Of a stretch of DNA of 64,000 nt, positions 38,101 through 52,235 are shown piece after piece. The translations under genes were made by a program, and so were the position numbers. Every line of letters starts with the position of its first letter. Within the stretch, counting starts at the first letter, position 1. The notes beneath the pieces were generated by a model. It was not told where the DNA came from. It saw only the letters and a program-made list of their open reading frames with translations, and did no database searches. Source of the stretch: Chamaea fasciata (taxonomy: Eukaryota > Chordata > Aves > Passeriformes > Sylviidae); the NCBI GenBank assembly GCA_029207755.1, contig JARCOQ010000002.1, forward strand, positions 43,355,744-43,419,743, read 5' to 3'.

Positions 38101-41100
38101 AGCAAGATCATTCATAATGAAATCAAACTTTTTTTCTGGCATTAAATTTTAGCTCAAACTTTTCCTATCTCCGACCCCCATCCGACACCCAAGCTGTTGG
38201 AAACACACCACCTACCTGGTGTGAGGAAGTTGGGCTGCAGAGACTCTGCAACTTTTTTCATTGGAAAGCTTTTCTGCCTTCCCCTTTGGAGACAAAACCA
38301 ACATGGGAGTGCTGTGGCTGTGACAGCTCTGTCAGGTCTCTGCAGTGAGGTCCCCAGCTGGAGCACCCTGCCTCTTGCAGTGAACACACACATCTTCTCC
38401 ATAACTCTCTTTGGAGCAACTAGGGGAACCATTCCCTCCCACAGCTTGCAGCAGAAGATCAATGGAGATCTTTCAGCAGCAAAGAAAAACCTAATTCATC
38501 TTCTCCTCCCCAAAGCACTCTGCTCTGTTTGTCTTCTCTGAGTTTGGGGGAACAGTGTTTCACAAGTAAAGTATAAAAATCAGGGAACAGTTATTACTGC
38601 AGCAAATTGCTTCTAGCATACGGGTTATATCAAAAATGCTGGAAGAGCCCTGTCATGGCCCTTAGGAGAAATTTTGAAGTGAATTATAATAAGTATGCTT
38701 TCCAAATCTTCTGTAAGCTTATCTTCCTGTTATGCTATAAGATTTGTCTGAATTCAAATAATTTTTACATTCAGAAAAAAAAGGGCAAATATTTGTTGAA
38801 CCCATAATAAATTCAGGATGGATGGATACTAAGAGCAGAATAGTCTATTCTTAGAAATATGTAGATGGGATTTAAATAGAGTTTCTCACAAAGGTTGTGC
38901 AGGGAGATAATGGGAGGATTACATTTCTAATGTACCGAGCTATTTTGAATTCTGGATGAGCTCTTTCTCTGAAAATTAATTTTTTTTCCCAATGCTACCA
39001 AAAAAACCCTGTGAAAACTGGTGAATCGTATTTTAATCAAATTCTAAGTTTATTCAGGTTAGTTTTAAAATATCTAGAAGCTGCTTTGGAAGGAGATTTC
39101 ACTAGGAGCTGATTCAACAAAACCAAACCACAATTTCCAGCTTGTACATCAGTTTCCTGGGGTCTTGGAAAGGCAAACATGAGGCCTCATCCTCTTCCAG
39201 CAAGTACCACAAGTGGTACTTTTTGAGACAATTCCTCCATGTTCTGAGGGATGCTCTAGGGAAGGGGTGGCAAACAGGTGTTTTCACACACTTCCACAGG
39301 TACCCTCAGGTCAGCAGAGTGATGCTGAGCAGCAATGCACTCCTGTGGGATTTTTAGCCAAATGACTTCTGTTCCTGCAAATGGCTACTTGGCCTTTGTC
39401 CCCTCCCGTGGGCCTTGTGCTGGATGCAAACAGCCATCCCAGCGCTCTGATGCTAAAAGGTCCCTCTTACAGCCTCCCAAGCAAATCTGCAAGCACTGTA
39501 GAGTCAGCTCCTCATAGGTTATCCAGAATGAACTGCATGTACACTCCCCATATTGCTTAAAAGCCTTTTATGGAGCAGTACACTCTGGGGAACATTGCTG
39601 TCCAACAATCCACCACTCGTTTCTTTTGCCCCACCAGCCTGAATATTTATGAGGTGGCATGTGATTTGATGGTACTGGTTCCACATGTAATGATGATGTC
39701 ATGTGTTTTAGATTTAGAATGCCAGTTTCATTTTGTAGTGCATAATAATTTGTTTCTTTAGCAGTCCATAAAGAATTGCACCGAGTCTTGGCATGCCTGG
39801 CTGCAACGATGTGGAAGGGGACGCAGGACTTAATGTGCACAAGGGCTTGTACCAAGAGCGGTGCAGTTCATATTTTCTGCCAAAAACATCATCTGACATC
39901 AAGATATGTCTGTGCATGCCTGGAACACTTGCTCCTCCAAGTGCTTTGCCAGCTGAGATGAACAAAGTCCTGCAATATCTGGGCAATGATGTTTGATGTT
40001 AAGTCCTACCCAGCAAAGTGCCATGTAAAGATGGGAAAATGAGGCAAAGCATCCTATCAGGTTTCAAAACCCATGTGTGAGAGGCAAGCCATCTTGCACA
40101 ACTCCCACACCTTCACTGGAACAATCCTTCCTCTCCCAGATACAGGCATCATCAGATTTTGGGCATATCTCCCCTAAATGCTGTTCTGGTTAGAAGCAGC
40201 CCACACCTTCAAGCCTCTATTCATTTTTTTTTCCTGAAATTAGAGCCATGGGTGTGATTTAACTATCAAACCTCCTACCTAGTTTTGAACCAGTTTCCAG
40301 TGCAGAACAAGAGGGGTATGTTTGGGAAACAGATGCTCAAAGGAAGAGACAAGTTGGATAAAGAAATAGGAAACCAATGTCTTTTTTATTGGCCTAAAAC
40401 ACTGATGGACAGAACTTACATCTCTAAGGGAATAGTAACAGGAATCAACAAGGCATGCAATACCTACTGCAGTAAATAAAAGTATTGCCATCAGATACAC
40501 ACACATATGAAATTTCATGGGCATTTATTTACATAGGAAACAAAGTCCTTTCAGTAATTTCTGCTGCACACAGAGGAGCCTGTGCCCATGCTGGAGGTTC
40601 CAAAACAGTGGGATGAATGCCGCTTGCCAGGTGATGGGTGCTAGCACAGTCCCATGGCCATTGCTCCATCACTGCACCAGAGGCAGTATTTCTGAAAGAA
40701 CTGCAACTTTGTAGTGCTCTAAGCAAATTTATTCAAAGGAGGATCACTCTCTGGCCGGGACAGTGTAAAGAGCACCCTGCTAGTGCACTGCTAGCAGTAT
40801 ACATGCTGGACCTACAGCAGGTAGGTCTAGACTCTCTCCTGTCTTTGCTGTGTGTTCTGCCCAGATAAAATAATTTATCCTTGTCAAAGCACACCCTGCC
40901 TGCACAGGGTGTGTATGAATTTTCATTACTATCTCTGGGGCAAGACTTTCCAACATAACAGTGCTGGCAGGGACAAAGCTGTGGCTGAAGGTGGCATCTG
41001 CTATTTACTGGCATTGACTTGGCATGTTGGTGTAAGTGCACTACACTACACTGCATTATAAGGGTGTATTTTATTATTACATTTACATGAATACAGCTGT

Positions 41101-44100
41101 ACCCAGATTACAGCTCCTGCTGATCTCCTAATAGCTCATCCTAGCATTCATGTCTGAATCAGTAAGAAAAACCATGCAGATAAAATCTAAGGAAAAACTG
41201 TGAGAGAAAAGAGAAAAAAATAAACACCCTTAGAATTGACAACAAGAAGAGGAATTCTTAAAGAAATTGTTTGCACAAACTAGTTACTGAAATAAACCCA
41301 TTTATTACTCCCAGTGCAAGCTCCCATGGATGTGGGTGCTTGGTGGGATGGCTCATGGAGGCAGGCAGCTGTCACTGCTGCCTGCAGACACGAGACAGCT
41401 TCCTCAGGGACAGGCAGGACAGTGTGGCCATCCTGAAGCCCACGCTGGGCTGCTCCCCATCCAGGAGTGTGTGGGTGCATGGCAGGGTTTGACCCCAGAC
41501 TCGTGGGACACTGGAATCAGTTCTGCATCGTGGGCTGACAGACCCAGAGAGACCCTGCATGACCTGCACCAAGTGCTCCATAAGCCCCGAGTTTCCTTGC
41601 TGGTGAGGCTGCCCTCTGCCAGCTGTAAAGAGCAGCCTGCTGCTATCTACAAGGTCAAGAGCTCTGCAAGTAGAGACATGGGGCAAAATCACGGTGTAAC
41701 AGGTCAAGACAGGGAATAGCACATTGCTGTATATTGTGACTTTTATCTCCTATTTCTCTCTATCCCCTGGTCTGATCTCTGTCCTAAGGATCTTCCCCTT
41801 CTGAGGCAAATTAAGGCAATGCTAATAACATCTCTACGTGGATGGACACAGCTGGAGGAGACAAACCTTGAAGAAACCAGTGCTTTCTTTAGGACTGGCA
41901 CAGCAAAGGAATCCAATACAGGTCCAGAGCAACTGTTCTGGGTGCAGTCTGACTATGCACAGTTACGAAAAAGTATCTGGGAGAGCAGAAGGTGTCACCA
42001 GAGAAAAGATGGGAAGACCCCAGCCCCGTTTCAGCTCCAAGGGAAGGGTGGCCTGTCCACATTTCCTAATTTCTATCTATATATCTAATAAAACATATTG
42101 TCTCTTCCAATATATCCTGCCCTGCACTCTGAGGCTCTCCTGGTAAATATTTTCTCAGCCAGAGCACTCTAATACCAGGGTGTAATAAGCACAGCACATC
42201 CCTTGGCAGGTTGACTAGATAAGGTTATATACAGTATGACAGAGTTTTTAAATTATTACTGACCAGACCAAGAGCTCAGTGAGAACTGAACATCTTGTTC
42301 TCGTGACATATTGAACCTCTTCTCCAGACCAGAGAACTCTGAATAGATTTCAGCAGGCAGCAAACACTTAGATGTACTTCAGACTCTCCACTCTGCCACT
42401 GGTCTTTAGAAGAGGCCCAGAGGAATACATTTGTGATACAATGACTTCAGATTTTCCCTGTCAGAAATAATTTATCAAAAGAGAGAAGTGACAGATCTCC
42501 ATCACCCAACAATGGAGATGTCAAGCTCACCAGAGGGTGTCAGGACGCAACCAACATGCATGCACACATGTTAGTGAACTGCAAGAAAAAAACTGCAAAC
42601 ATGATTGCTGTTCAAAAATACTTAAAGAATTAGTATGGAAATTTCAGCGTTCAGCCTGCTTTGGTTTCCAAGTGATGGGAGGAATTGTCTTATGGTTGTG
42701 CTATGTGTTAATCTTGCTCAAGCTCCTGATATATTTTGCAGAATTTCAGACTTCTATTACTTTAAACTAAATGTCTCCAGCCAGCAGTTACTCCTTTGGA
42801 GATGAGCCTTGCGTCTTTGAAATGCATGTGACCTGCATGTAGACATCTGTGAATCCTGCACAGCCTGGAAAAACAGCTCTGATTGGTACAACTTCAGAAC
42901 CAGAAGTAAGGAGAGTATCATTCCAAAACTGTGGAAAAGAAACATGGTGTCACTGTTGGCAGATAAACTCAAAGAACAATAAATGATTTGGCTTTTTTTT
43001 TCTTTTCTTTTTTTTTTTTCTTCTGTCAACAGCATAAATGGGACCTGGTACAATTTAAAGGAAGAGTTAAACTTAAGACACTACAGCATTTTACATCTTA
43101 TATCATGTTTCCAGTTCTGCAATCCTTAATAAAATCAAATATACTTGTTTACTTAAGTAGACATATTTATTACCCACAGCTGCAATGGCACCAGTGGAGA
43201 AGACATATTAGTGATCTTAGAAACACTGTTTTCTGGATCCCATGAGGTATTTTATATAGATATATTTTCTGTGTATCTGTAGGCTCTGCCTCCTTCTAGA
43301 TCATCCCACTTCCACTAGGAGAGCAACCACTGCTCCCTCTGACCTGTTCAGTTCAATACTTCCAGCAATGTAGAAGCCTGTGCCTCCCTGGACAGCTTAC
43401 TTCTCTGCTCACTGCCCATGCCATTGGACACTGGCCCTGCATCTGGGGGCCCAGAGTGCCCCCAATGCCCTTCAAGGCATCAGGACTTCTTGTCCTGCCC
43501 CTGTGGGTGTGGATGTCCTTCCAGCCTGAGAAACTTCTTCGGAGCAAAATCATCATGGCATTTCCCAGCACTGAGAGTGAACAGAGGTGCAAGTTTTGAT
43601 AGAGTGTCAGCAAAGTGCTGTTCCTCTCCACTCCAGTCCCTGGAAAACTAGCCAGTCAACACAGCCTGTTGTGCACAGTGGTGTCACTGCTCTGTCTTGC
43701 CCACCACAGCTCCTTCACACAGCCCTGTGCAACAGGGGAGTGCAATAAGAAGTCATCCTGCTCCTCCTTCTCTATCAGTTGCATCAGATGAGTGGCTGCA
43801 AAACCCGTCTCCTCTGGGACCTTAGGAACCAGCAGCCATCAGGAGAGGGTGGTGCAGGGCATGATTTTGGGTGTGCTTATGCTTTCAAAGACATGAAGGA
43901 AGAGCATTTGAAGAAATATGTGAATTATCCGGACTTAAAAGTTAGGTGAACCCCAACTCCATAAAACTGGTGGGCTCGGTTAAATTCAGTCAGTTCTCTA
44001 TGTGCCCCAGCAAAACCCATCAGTAAAACTGGCCTCCTGAGTTGGACAAAGGGAGCAGCTCCTTGCCTCTAAATCTGGCCACAGAGGCTGCCTGCAGCAT

Positions 44101-44575
44101 TCAACAAGGCCAGCCACTGGTCATCGTGGTTTTATCAACAGCTGGAAATAGTTTGTACACAGAGCATTCATCACTCCTTTGCTGTGGCAACTATCGTAAA
44201 ATGTGAAGTTAAAAGGAATGTAATCTCACATCTCATCAAAGAGAAGAAATTTGTTGTGTGTTGGTTTTTTCTTTTTTTTTCTTTTCAAAGACAAAAAGAA
44301 ATATTATCTCCTAAAAACTTTCTAACCAAAATCAACCTCAAGTGGGAAAGTCTGATGCTCTGTTTATGGCTCAGTACCTTTGTGTAACCATGCTTAAAAC
44401 TTTTGCAGTGATTGTGGTCCCAGAGCCTCTCATTCTCAGCTTACTGTAAATATTAACTCTTTAGGGCTTGAAGTATTTTTAGCTGAGCTAAACACATCAA
44501 GGGACATTTCTCTCATATAATATGAACTGACAAAAGTTAGCTTCCTCTTTAGTAAAGGCAACTTTAAGACAATAA
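35134..44575. other. Non-coding DNA
   Basis: No exon, RNA gene or clear interspersed repeat. A short GT-rich run lies at about 35730-35750. GC-richer patches near 37480-37580, 41330-41660 and 43380-43520 give open frames of up to 161 codons on both strands, which I do not accept as genes. T-rich tracts occur near 42993-43020 and 44265-44284. Confidence 0.45.
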
Positions 44576-44625
44576 TTAGTTAATTAATTAGTTAATTTAT
44601 ATTGAGATAATTAATTTAAATATAA
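44576..44625. repeat. AT-rich low-complexity stretch, (TTAATTAG)n-like
   Basis: TAATTAGTTAATTAATTAGTTAATTTA and related A/T words form short overlapping palindromes. It is low-complexity DNA and may contain homeodomain-type TAATTA cores by chance. No function is implied. Confidence 0.7.
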
Positions 44626-47395
44626 AATTCCAAGATAGCGAGGCATTTGCAAAGAGCAAACTCCTCTCTGCTGCATGTAGGTGGGTTGTGTGGGGGACCT
44701 GCAGCACCACCTCCCTTAACAGCAGGGCAAGAGGCATGGGATGTGTATTTTGGATTGCTAAGGATGAGACACCTTCAGCAGGCTGAGCCTCTGATGCTTA
44801 AGCCCATTTTACATCACCCTTTCAGGCACAGTTGTTTGAACACATCACTGCCTCCCCCTGCTCCCCACTGCTGTGACAGCTGAGTGTCTTTCATGTGAAA
44901 TTAAACACAGAAGTGAGCAGACCTCATGGAGTCCTTGACATATCTCCAGGATATGTTTTCTGGATGGGATCCCTCTTTTGGCCATAGTCGTTTGCTCTGT
45001 CATTATTCTAGAGAGGGATTTTTCTGACAGGGCACTGGAACAATTTGGCACAGGGTAGATGAGTATGTTTGTATGGTAAGGAAGGTGTTGCAGAAAGACT
45101 TTTAATAGACTGAATCTCCTTTTAAAATCTATGCTGCAGTCAGATCACTTAGAATAAAATTGCTGTCTCCTGCTTTACTGGGGGCAGCTGGGGAACCGCA
45201 CTCAGGCTATCTCTCACGTCTAAGGATCTTCATTTCTTACACTAAGTGAGAACAGTATTGTAATCAAGCATTTCTTCATGAAAAAATAGCTCTGTTGGAA
45301 GCACAGCTGTGCCATCCCTGCTCCAGAAGGCCACGGGGTCCCTCCCCAGCACAGTTTCTTTACCCTCTGAGTGAGGGTGGAGAGTGCAGGCAGGGCTGGA
45401 GGTACAGTGTGTACCATGCCAGCCCTCACCAGGGCTGACAAAGCATCGCCACTTGTCACTGAATTACCAGCACACGATTTATGACCACACTGAATTTAGT
45501 GCTACCCATATCGCTGAAATGAAACCCATGAAAGAGAATTGCAGCTTGAGTCAGTGGCCATAAATCAACCAATCCCCAAACCTCCGGGACGTCAGGGGAT
45601 GAGAAATGCATGCACTTGTAAGCACTCCTAGACTCACACAGTGGGCTCCTTGGAAAGCAGAGCATTTGATTTGTCCCATTAATAATAAATACAGCACAAT
45701 ACATAGTGTACTGTCTCCATTTTTGCTTTGTTAAAAATACCTCCACTCTCTCCCCATTCCCTGTTTCCTCCTCTCCTCTTCATAACATTAATTTTTTTAA
45801 ATGCTCCTAGCATTTCAGTTTCATATTAATAGGAAGTAACATTTAGCCCTCATCACTAATTGTCTCACAGATTAAAATGAAATACATGACACCGCTCAGA
45901 TGTAGCCACATCAGGAAAGAAACCTCACAGAGGCTGAAAAGAAGCATTTTCCCTCATCAATTAGACCAGGAAACTTAGATTTTCACAACTTGAGTGCCAA
46001 AAATTAGACCTTTACATTCACACTAATTTCACATACCAACAGGACTTAAATTGGCTTTCTGGGATGCTTGGTAACAGGCAGCTCAAAAGAAGCTTTTCTG
46101 GGTCACATACTCAGATGTTTAAATATGAAATTGGAAGTTTGGGTGTAGGTACCTGTCTTTCCCATGTCACTGCTAGCTACTAGCTGCATGGGTTGATTCC
46201 AAACCAGCAGTGGTGTTGGGACCCCAAGTCACCTCTCCAAGTGTGTATCACACACAGGTGTGTATCACTTGTCAGGATGCACAACGTATGTCACCTCCCC
46301 AGTGCCCTCTAACTTGGTCTTTCATTCAGCTCTCATCTAAAAATTAACATCCCCTTCCCATTCCTGCACTGGTGTCACTGTCTGGGGAGTGGGCTGAGGG
46401 GCTCCTGCAGACCCAGGTCACTGCCCCCAGCCCCATGAGCTCAAGGCCAGGCTGCTTCTCCCATCCCTTTTATAGACTGGTGCCTTTGGGCATCCCTCTG
46501 GGATGCACCCACAGCTCCAGCTGCTGAGTTAAAAATACTCCCCTGTCCCTCATTATTCACCCCTGCAGGTCAAGGCGGGACTTTGATCTGAAAGGCATTT
46601 CCAGGGATATGGTTACATGAAACACATTCTATAAAGGCTCCTCACCATCAGACTTTATCTTTACTTAGTAAGTCTTAATGACATGCACATGATGAGGGCA
46701 TTGTGGGAACAAAGCAAGCTCATAGTAGGACCCTGTTTGATTTAATAAACCTAAAAACTGTAACCAAAATGGGGCCGTTCCTTGTTTTCTTCCTTGGCTG
46801 TTTTCTGGAGAGAGTGCACCTACCTTGGTGTTTGTTTTCAATCAAAGCAGCTTATGCTTACCCAGCACACAAAAAATGTGTGGTCTGGGACAGTATCTCT
46901 GCTCCTGGAGTGCTGCAAATGCTCCTGGTCATGTTGTAGAACAGGAGAAACTAGCTCTTTTACTGTTTGGCATTTTGGCAACCACCCGTCCCTGTGGACT
47001 CTGGGTGGAGGGTTTTGCTGGATCCCCAAGCTGTCCCCTACTCAACACGGAGGAAATGTTTGTGACCAGATGTGGATGACTTCACCTCCAGTCTGTTTCT
47101 GTGTGTCAGTTTATATTAGACAAAAATATAATAGGCTATCTTTCAGTAATTATTGTATCAGTGACTTTTTTTACCAACTGTATTCATGAAAGAAGGAAAG
47201 GGAAGATCTTTAAAACAGCTTAAGTAAAGTTTATGTAGTTATTAGAGCTGGAACTTTGTTTCTTTTGGGCAGGTTCCTCGGGGCTTTATGCCACTTACTT
47301 AGGTCAGTCCTGTGTGAGAGTTCTGCCTAAGGTGTTTGGTTTAAAGCCTGCTCTTTTAGTGGTGGCAGCTGTGGGTATGCCAAAGATTTTGGGTA

Positions 47396-47437
47396 TTTCT
47401 TTTTTTTTTTTTCTTTTTTTTTTTTGTGGGGGGGGGG
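47396..47437. repeat. T-rich tract abutting a G10 run
   Basis: Two T-runs split by single C bases are followed by GT and ten consecutive G. The composite homopolymer is prone to slippage and to sequencing error, so its length should be treated with caution. Confidence 0.85.
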
Positions 47438-48645
47438 TAAAGGAAGTGTGCTTGTAGCTTTTTCTGCCATTCAAGCAGCTTAAGTTTTATATTTTCTTGA
47501 TTATTTTTGGAACAGGTTGGGGAATTGAGGAGGTACCATCAGTTTCTGTAGGAAAAGATGCATCAACTGACACAGCTGGTCATCACCAGCAGTAAGCTGC
47601 AGTTCATCTCAGCCAGGGGATTTGCTGCACAGACTTCAGTGGCTAGGGCAGATTACAGCCGGGGAAGAAATAAAGACATACTAGCTCTGTTCCACCAACA
47701 GGGCTGTAAATCTGGATGCTCTCCATGAAAGTCAGCAGTGTCACACAGGTGTGAGAAGTGACTCACTGCAGCCAGCTGTGCTTACCCCGCTGTGATCCCG
47801 GCAGCTATTTTTCACATGAGTGTCGTTGCTTTGCCCATTAGAACTTGCTGGGTGAATGAAGAGAAGTTTTTCCCTGAGATGGATGCCAAGGAAGCACAGC
47901 TCAGCTGGCTTTCCCCATTCATCCTGGCTGAGCAGGGCCTTGTGTGGCAGCTGCTCAGTGGCTGCCCTGCATCCCCAGTGCAGCTTCCTGCAGGCAGCTC
48001 ATCTGCATGAGGCAGTGCTGAGGAAGGAGAGGAACAAAGTAGAGGAGGTACCAAACAGGCTGTCAGGAGCCCACCCCAGCCAAAGTTGCTGTCTGGCCCC
48101 AAGTTGCCATCAGAAATTACCTAAAGCATTCCTGACACAAGTGTAAGTAGGAGAAAACCCTTTTAAAGCCAAAACCACCAATTAGGTTCCCAGTGGCCAT
48201 CCCTTGTCCTGCACTGGGAGTTTGAAAGCCACCAGGGCAGTTTTTCCACGCCTCCCTGCTTGTGCTTGCACTGGTTGAGTACTGCCCACGCTGAGGGCCA
48301 GCACATCAGACCGGGTCACCCTGAGGGCTCCCTGCCCTGCACCTCACAGTCAGCTGGCCATGGGCAGGGTTCAAATCCCTTGGGCTGCAGGGGGGTCACT
48401 AAATATAGACTACGTATTCTGGAGGAACGTGATGATCCCTGGGATGCAAGAGGCATAGTGGCATCTTGTCCTCTGATCACAGAAGTCGTAACCAGCCAGA
48501 TATTTTTCCAAGTGGAGTCCTCTAGTGAATTAACTTTATGCTTTATTACAGGATAATGTGGGGGTCATACTTTCTGGCAAATTTACTGTTTGCCAGAACT
48601 GTGTTTTTAAAATAACTTATCATCACAATACTGACAGATTGACAG

Positions 48646-48667
48646 AAAAAAAAAAAAGAAAAAAAAA
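48646..48667. repeat. Poly(A) tract interrupted by one G
   Basis: A12, G, A9. No retrocopy body is recognisable on either side. Confidence 0.9.
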
Positions 48668-51600
48668 TCCAGGGTCTGTCACTGACCTGCCATTCTTGAC
48701 ATCCCAAGGGGCAGGACTTTGAGAGAATGAGTTTGTAAAATGCTACAGAAGTCAAGAGGTTTTGATCTGTATCATCAGGCAGATGATGGTATGGTGAACA
48801 CACAGGCAGCAGCCCCTTCTCCAGGAGCCTCCAGCTCACAGGCCCAAGCAGAAGCAAAGAGGATGCAGGAATCAGCATTGGTACCTTTTTCCCTAAGCCA
48901 AAGAAGAGTGGCAGATAACAAGGAAATGGAAAAATCAAATGGTACACGGAGCTTCCAAGGCTGATGCCTGTCTCAGAGTCAGGAGATATAAACATGCTTT
49001 TATTTCATTGCAGTTTCCACATGCAGAGATAATATGCTCACTGAGGCTGATGTCAACAAAAATGATTTCAGGTAACTCCATGGGACTTTGCTTGAAGAAT
49101 GGCATCCCTCATCAAGAAAAAAAGCATGAGAATCTGCTCCTAAGTTAACGTGCCATGCAAAATGAGCTGGATGTCATCAAGACTGTGAAAGGGCCCACCA
49201 GTCTAGAGATGGGAGCCTTGACCAGCAAAGACCTAGATAGCCCAGCTCAGTACTCTGCTCACAGCTGCAGAGGTACAGGAAACTGCCGCTTCCTGTTGCT
49301 TCTGGGGTTTATTATCAAAATATTCCTTACATCTTCTGGGAAAAGTTAGATAACTGCCTGCATTTTGCAGTAAGGTTGCCCTTGCCCAGAGTCATCTCAC
49401 CGATATTTAAGCGCTTAATCTGGACACTTGAAATTAGGTGTTTAATCACTTTAGACTTCTCTACTCGTCTTTGTTGCTGGTAGGCAGCCAGAGGGGCAAC
49501 ATTCCTGAGGGTGTCCCAGAAGATCCATGAACACTTTTTTCAGGTTTTCAGAAAGGTCTGTCCTGTATCTCTCCCTCCCTGGAGCACACCTGTGTCTCAC
49601 AACTTTTAGGACTGAACTGATCCCAGCCATGAGGCTACGTTGTATTGTACTGGCAAGGTCTGGAAACTTCTGTCTCCATCATAGGCTGTTTCCTATCTGT
49701 TCCAGTTCATGAAGCAGCAACACCTGAGGGCCATTCCAAACTGGAGTACGTGTTCTTTAAAGGCACCTTCTGCTTCCTCTTTTGTTAGCAGCCTGCTACC
49801 AGGCTGCCTGCTGATGATATCTGAGAGACACAGTTGTGGTCTTCAGGTACATGTCATTTAGAAGACACATGGTCCTTGCCTCTAGAGAACATCATGGTAA
49901 CTCCTGTGCACTTTGTGCCTGTGTCACACTGGGACATGGCACCACAGGACATAAACCACAGCTACTGCAGAGCCTGCATGGATTCCTTACAATATGTGTA
50001 ATGGAAACAGGTGACATTTAAACAGTACACTTCAGTACTTTTCTAGTTCCCATTAGGGTTTCTTAGCTTTCCTTTATTTAAAGAATAAATTTCTGACACT
50101 TAAAAGAACGTAAACAGCTGCGTTTGAAAGCTTTAACATAAAACAGCCTCAACTCTGCTCTTTCTCTTGAGAAAAGTGTTCAAATCATTATTAAAATGTC
50201 TCTGTTGAGAATATGGAAATGTTTACATTAATCATTATATTTACTTTCTAAAAATAGATGCAAAGAACAAAACAGAATCCAAATATACAAACACGTGGAA
50301 AATGCACACATACACAAGAGCAGTCAATAAACAATGGAGGATGTAACAAATGTTGGAAAGATGTTAGTGTGAGGGTCATCCAGGAAAGAACACCCTCCAA
50401 AATACAGAACTTAGGCCACTTTAGCTGATATGGCACTACCATCACAGCATAGTGCATGTTAACAAATACAAGTGAAATCAAGAGGACTGAAATAATTATG
50501 AATCCCCCTGGATCCATGACAAATCCTGAAAACTGTAATAATTTCTTTTACCCTTGTTTTGCTAAGTAAGGGGATAGCTCCTGGGTGACTAATAGGGCTG
50601 ATGATTTGGAACAGAAACTTTTTTGCCTGTGTGATTTTCCCTGGTATTTCTGTGTTCCTTATTGTGTGCTTGGAGACTTCAGGGAGGAGGTGGGTCTTCC
50701 ATCATTTTGTACAAGAGGCATGTGGTGTTAGCGAAGCTGTCTGGCTATTTATCTCCCTCTTCTAAAAACCACTCCAGCCTCATCCTTTGCACTGTATGCT
50801 GGAACCTGCCTTAGTGTCAAAGATCTACTCCAGAGTAACATCTGCTCTACCAGTGCCAGTGCACCTCAATCTTTTGGATATAAGCTGTACTGACCAGATT
50901 TTTAATCTGTTAACAGTTACTGTTTAGTGTCCCTTTTAGTTAATACCGGACAGAAAATAATTCCTTATCACTACGCGGTGGTCAATGTCATCTAAATGCA
51001 GCCCAGCACGTGCATCCTGTCTGAGTTGTTACTGATCTTGTGTTCCAGATGTCCAGCACTGCACTGAGGTGTTCCCTGAAGCATTTTTAAGTTTAAAATG
51101 GATGACAGGACCACTCAGGTGGGAAGGGAGGGCATCTTCCTTGTTATCCTCACTGGACACCAATTTCTCACAGGTCTCTTCTGCTTCTCTTGTGGTTTTC
51201 CTCCCTGCTTATATCTTCCCTACTATAACCTCCTTACTTAACCACTGAATGTTGTGAGAGATGTGGGAGAGCCAGCTGGGTTCCCAGCTGGGGCCCCTAA
51301 TTTGCAGTGAATGGATAAACCCTCCTGAAGAAGGTGTCTATGTGTCTCCCCCAGTCAGCAGTGAGAAATAGGTCTATTCAAGGGATGCTTTACTGTTATT
51401 TGCCAACAGTCAGATGTCTAATTTTGGTAGATCAACTTCCGTCCTTCTGTGTTAACTCTCTTTCTCCTCTTTTCTATGCTGCATGGCTTTTTTAACCTAC
51501 ATCTATAGGTTCCTAATGAGTTTGTGGCATAATGGTTTTAGGACCACATGGTAACATGGGGGTTTCTTACCACATGGTAAAGTGGTTTTAACTTCCAAAT

Positions 51601-52209
51601 ATTACTCACATTTATCTTTGTCAATTTTCCTTACAGTCAATTTTTCTCGTAAATATTTTCAGCTTTGGGAATCTGCCCTATTTTGAAAGTTGATTGTCCC
51701 TTCTGCTTTGGCCAGGGTGCAACAAGAAACTGAGACTGTGTTCAGCTGTTGCTCAAATAAAAGGATGCATGGGGTTACCTGGTGGTCCAGAGTCCAGCCG
51801 TGCTCAAGCTGCTGTTCAGCCTGATGGATTAGAGCCTTGCACCACATCACTCAGCACAAAGGTCTCCAGGAAATTCACATCTGTAGCAGACAGACTCTTA
51901 GACACCCCTGAACATCACAGAGTTAATGCACTCCTTCGTCCAGACACTTAATTATTTCCATTTTGCAAGTCAGGCCGCATATGTTTAGTTTTGGTGATTT
52001 GTCAATTTAATTTTGGAGCCGAGGGCAGGAGACAGGGCGGTGACAGCTGAGAGCATGCTGGCACGGGCCCCAGCAGTGCACAAGTGTTGCTGCAGCAGCA
52101 GAGAGGCAGGGTTGCAGAGAAGGAGGGCTGCTCCCCAGCTCTCCAGCACGTTCCCAGTGCGCACCCCCAGCGTGAGAACAGGCTTTGTGGTTGCATTCAC
52201 ACTCTCGTG

Positions 52210-52235
52210 CTGATGTCAAGTAGACTTGACATCAG
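52210..52235. repeat. Perfect 12-bp inverted repeat with 2-base loop
   Basis: CTGATGTCAAGT at 52210-52221 is followed by AG and then its exact reverse complement ACTTGACATCAG at 52224-52235. The arms can pair as a cruciform or hairpin. No transposon ends or RNA gene are evident around it. Confidence 0.95.

Larger units (their letters stand above)
44626..52209. other. Non-coding DNA
   Basis: No supported exon or element. Frames at 46782-47189, 47812-48146 and 48546-48995 are uncharacteristic and overlap alternatives; the last is partly driven by a poly(A) tract. Homopolymer features are listed separately. Confidence 0.45.

Noticed and set aside
48100..48150. AAGT|GTAAGTAG donor-like word after an open frame
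   Set aside because: The upstream frame has no recognisable protein and no supported acceptor.
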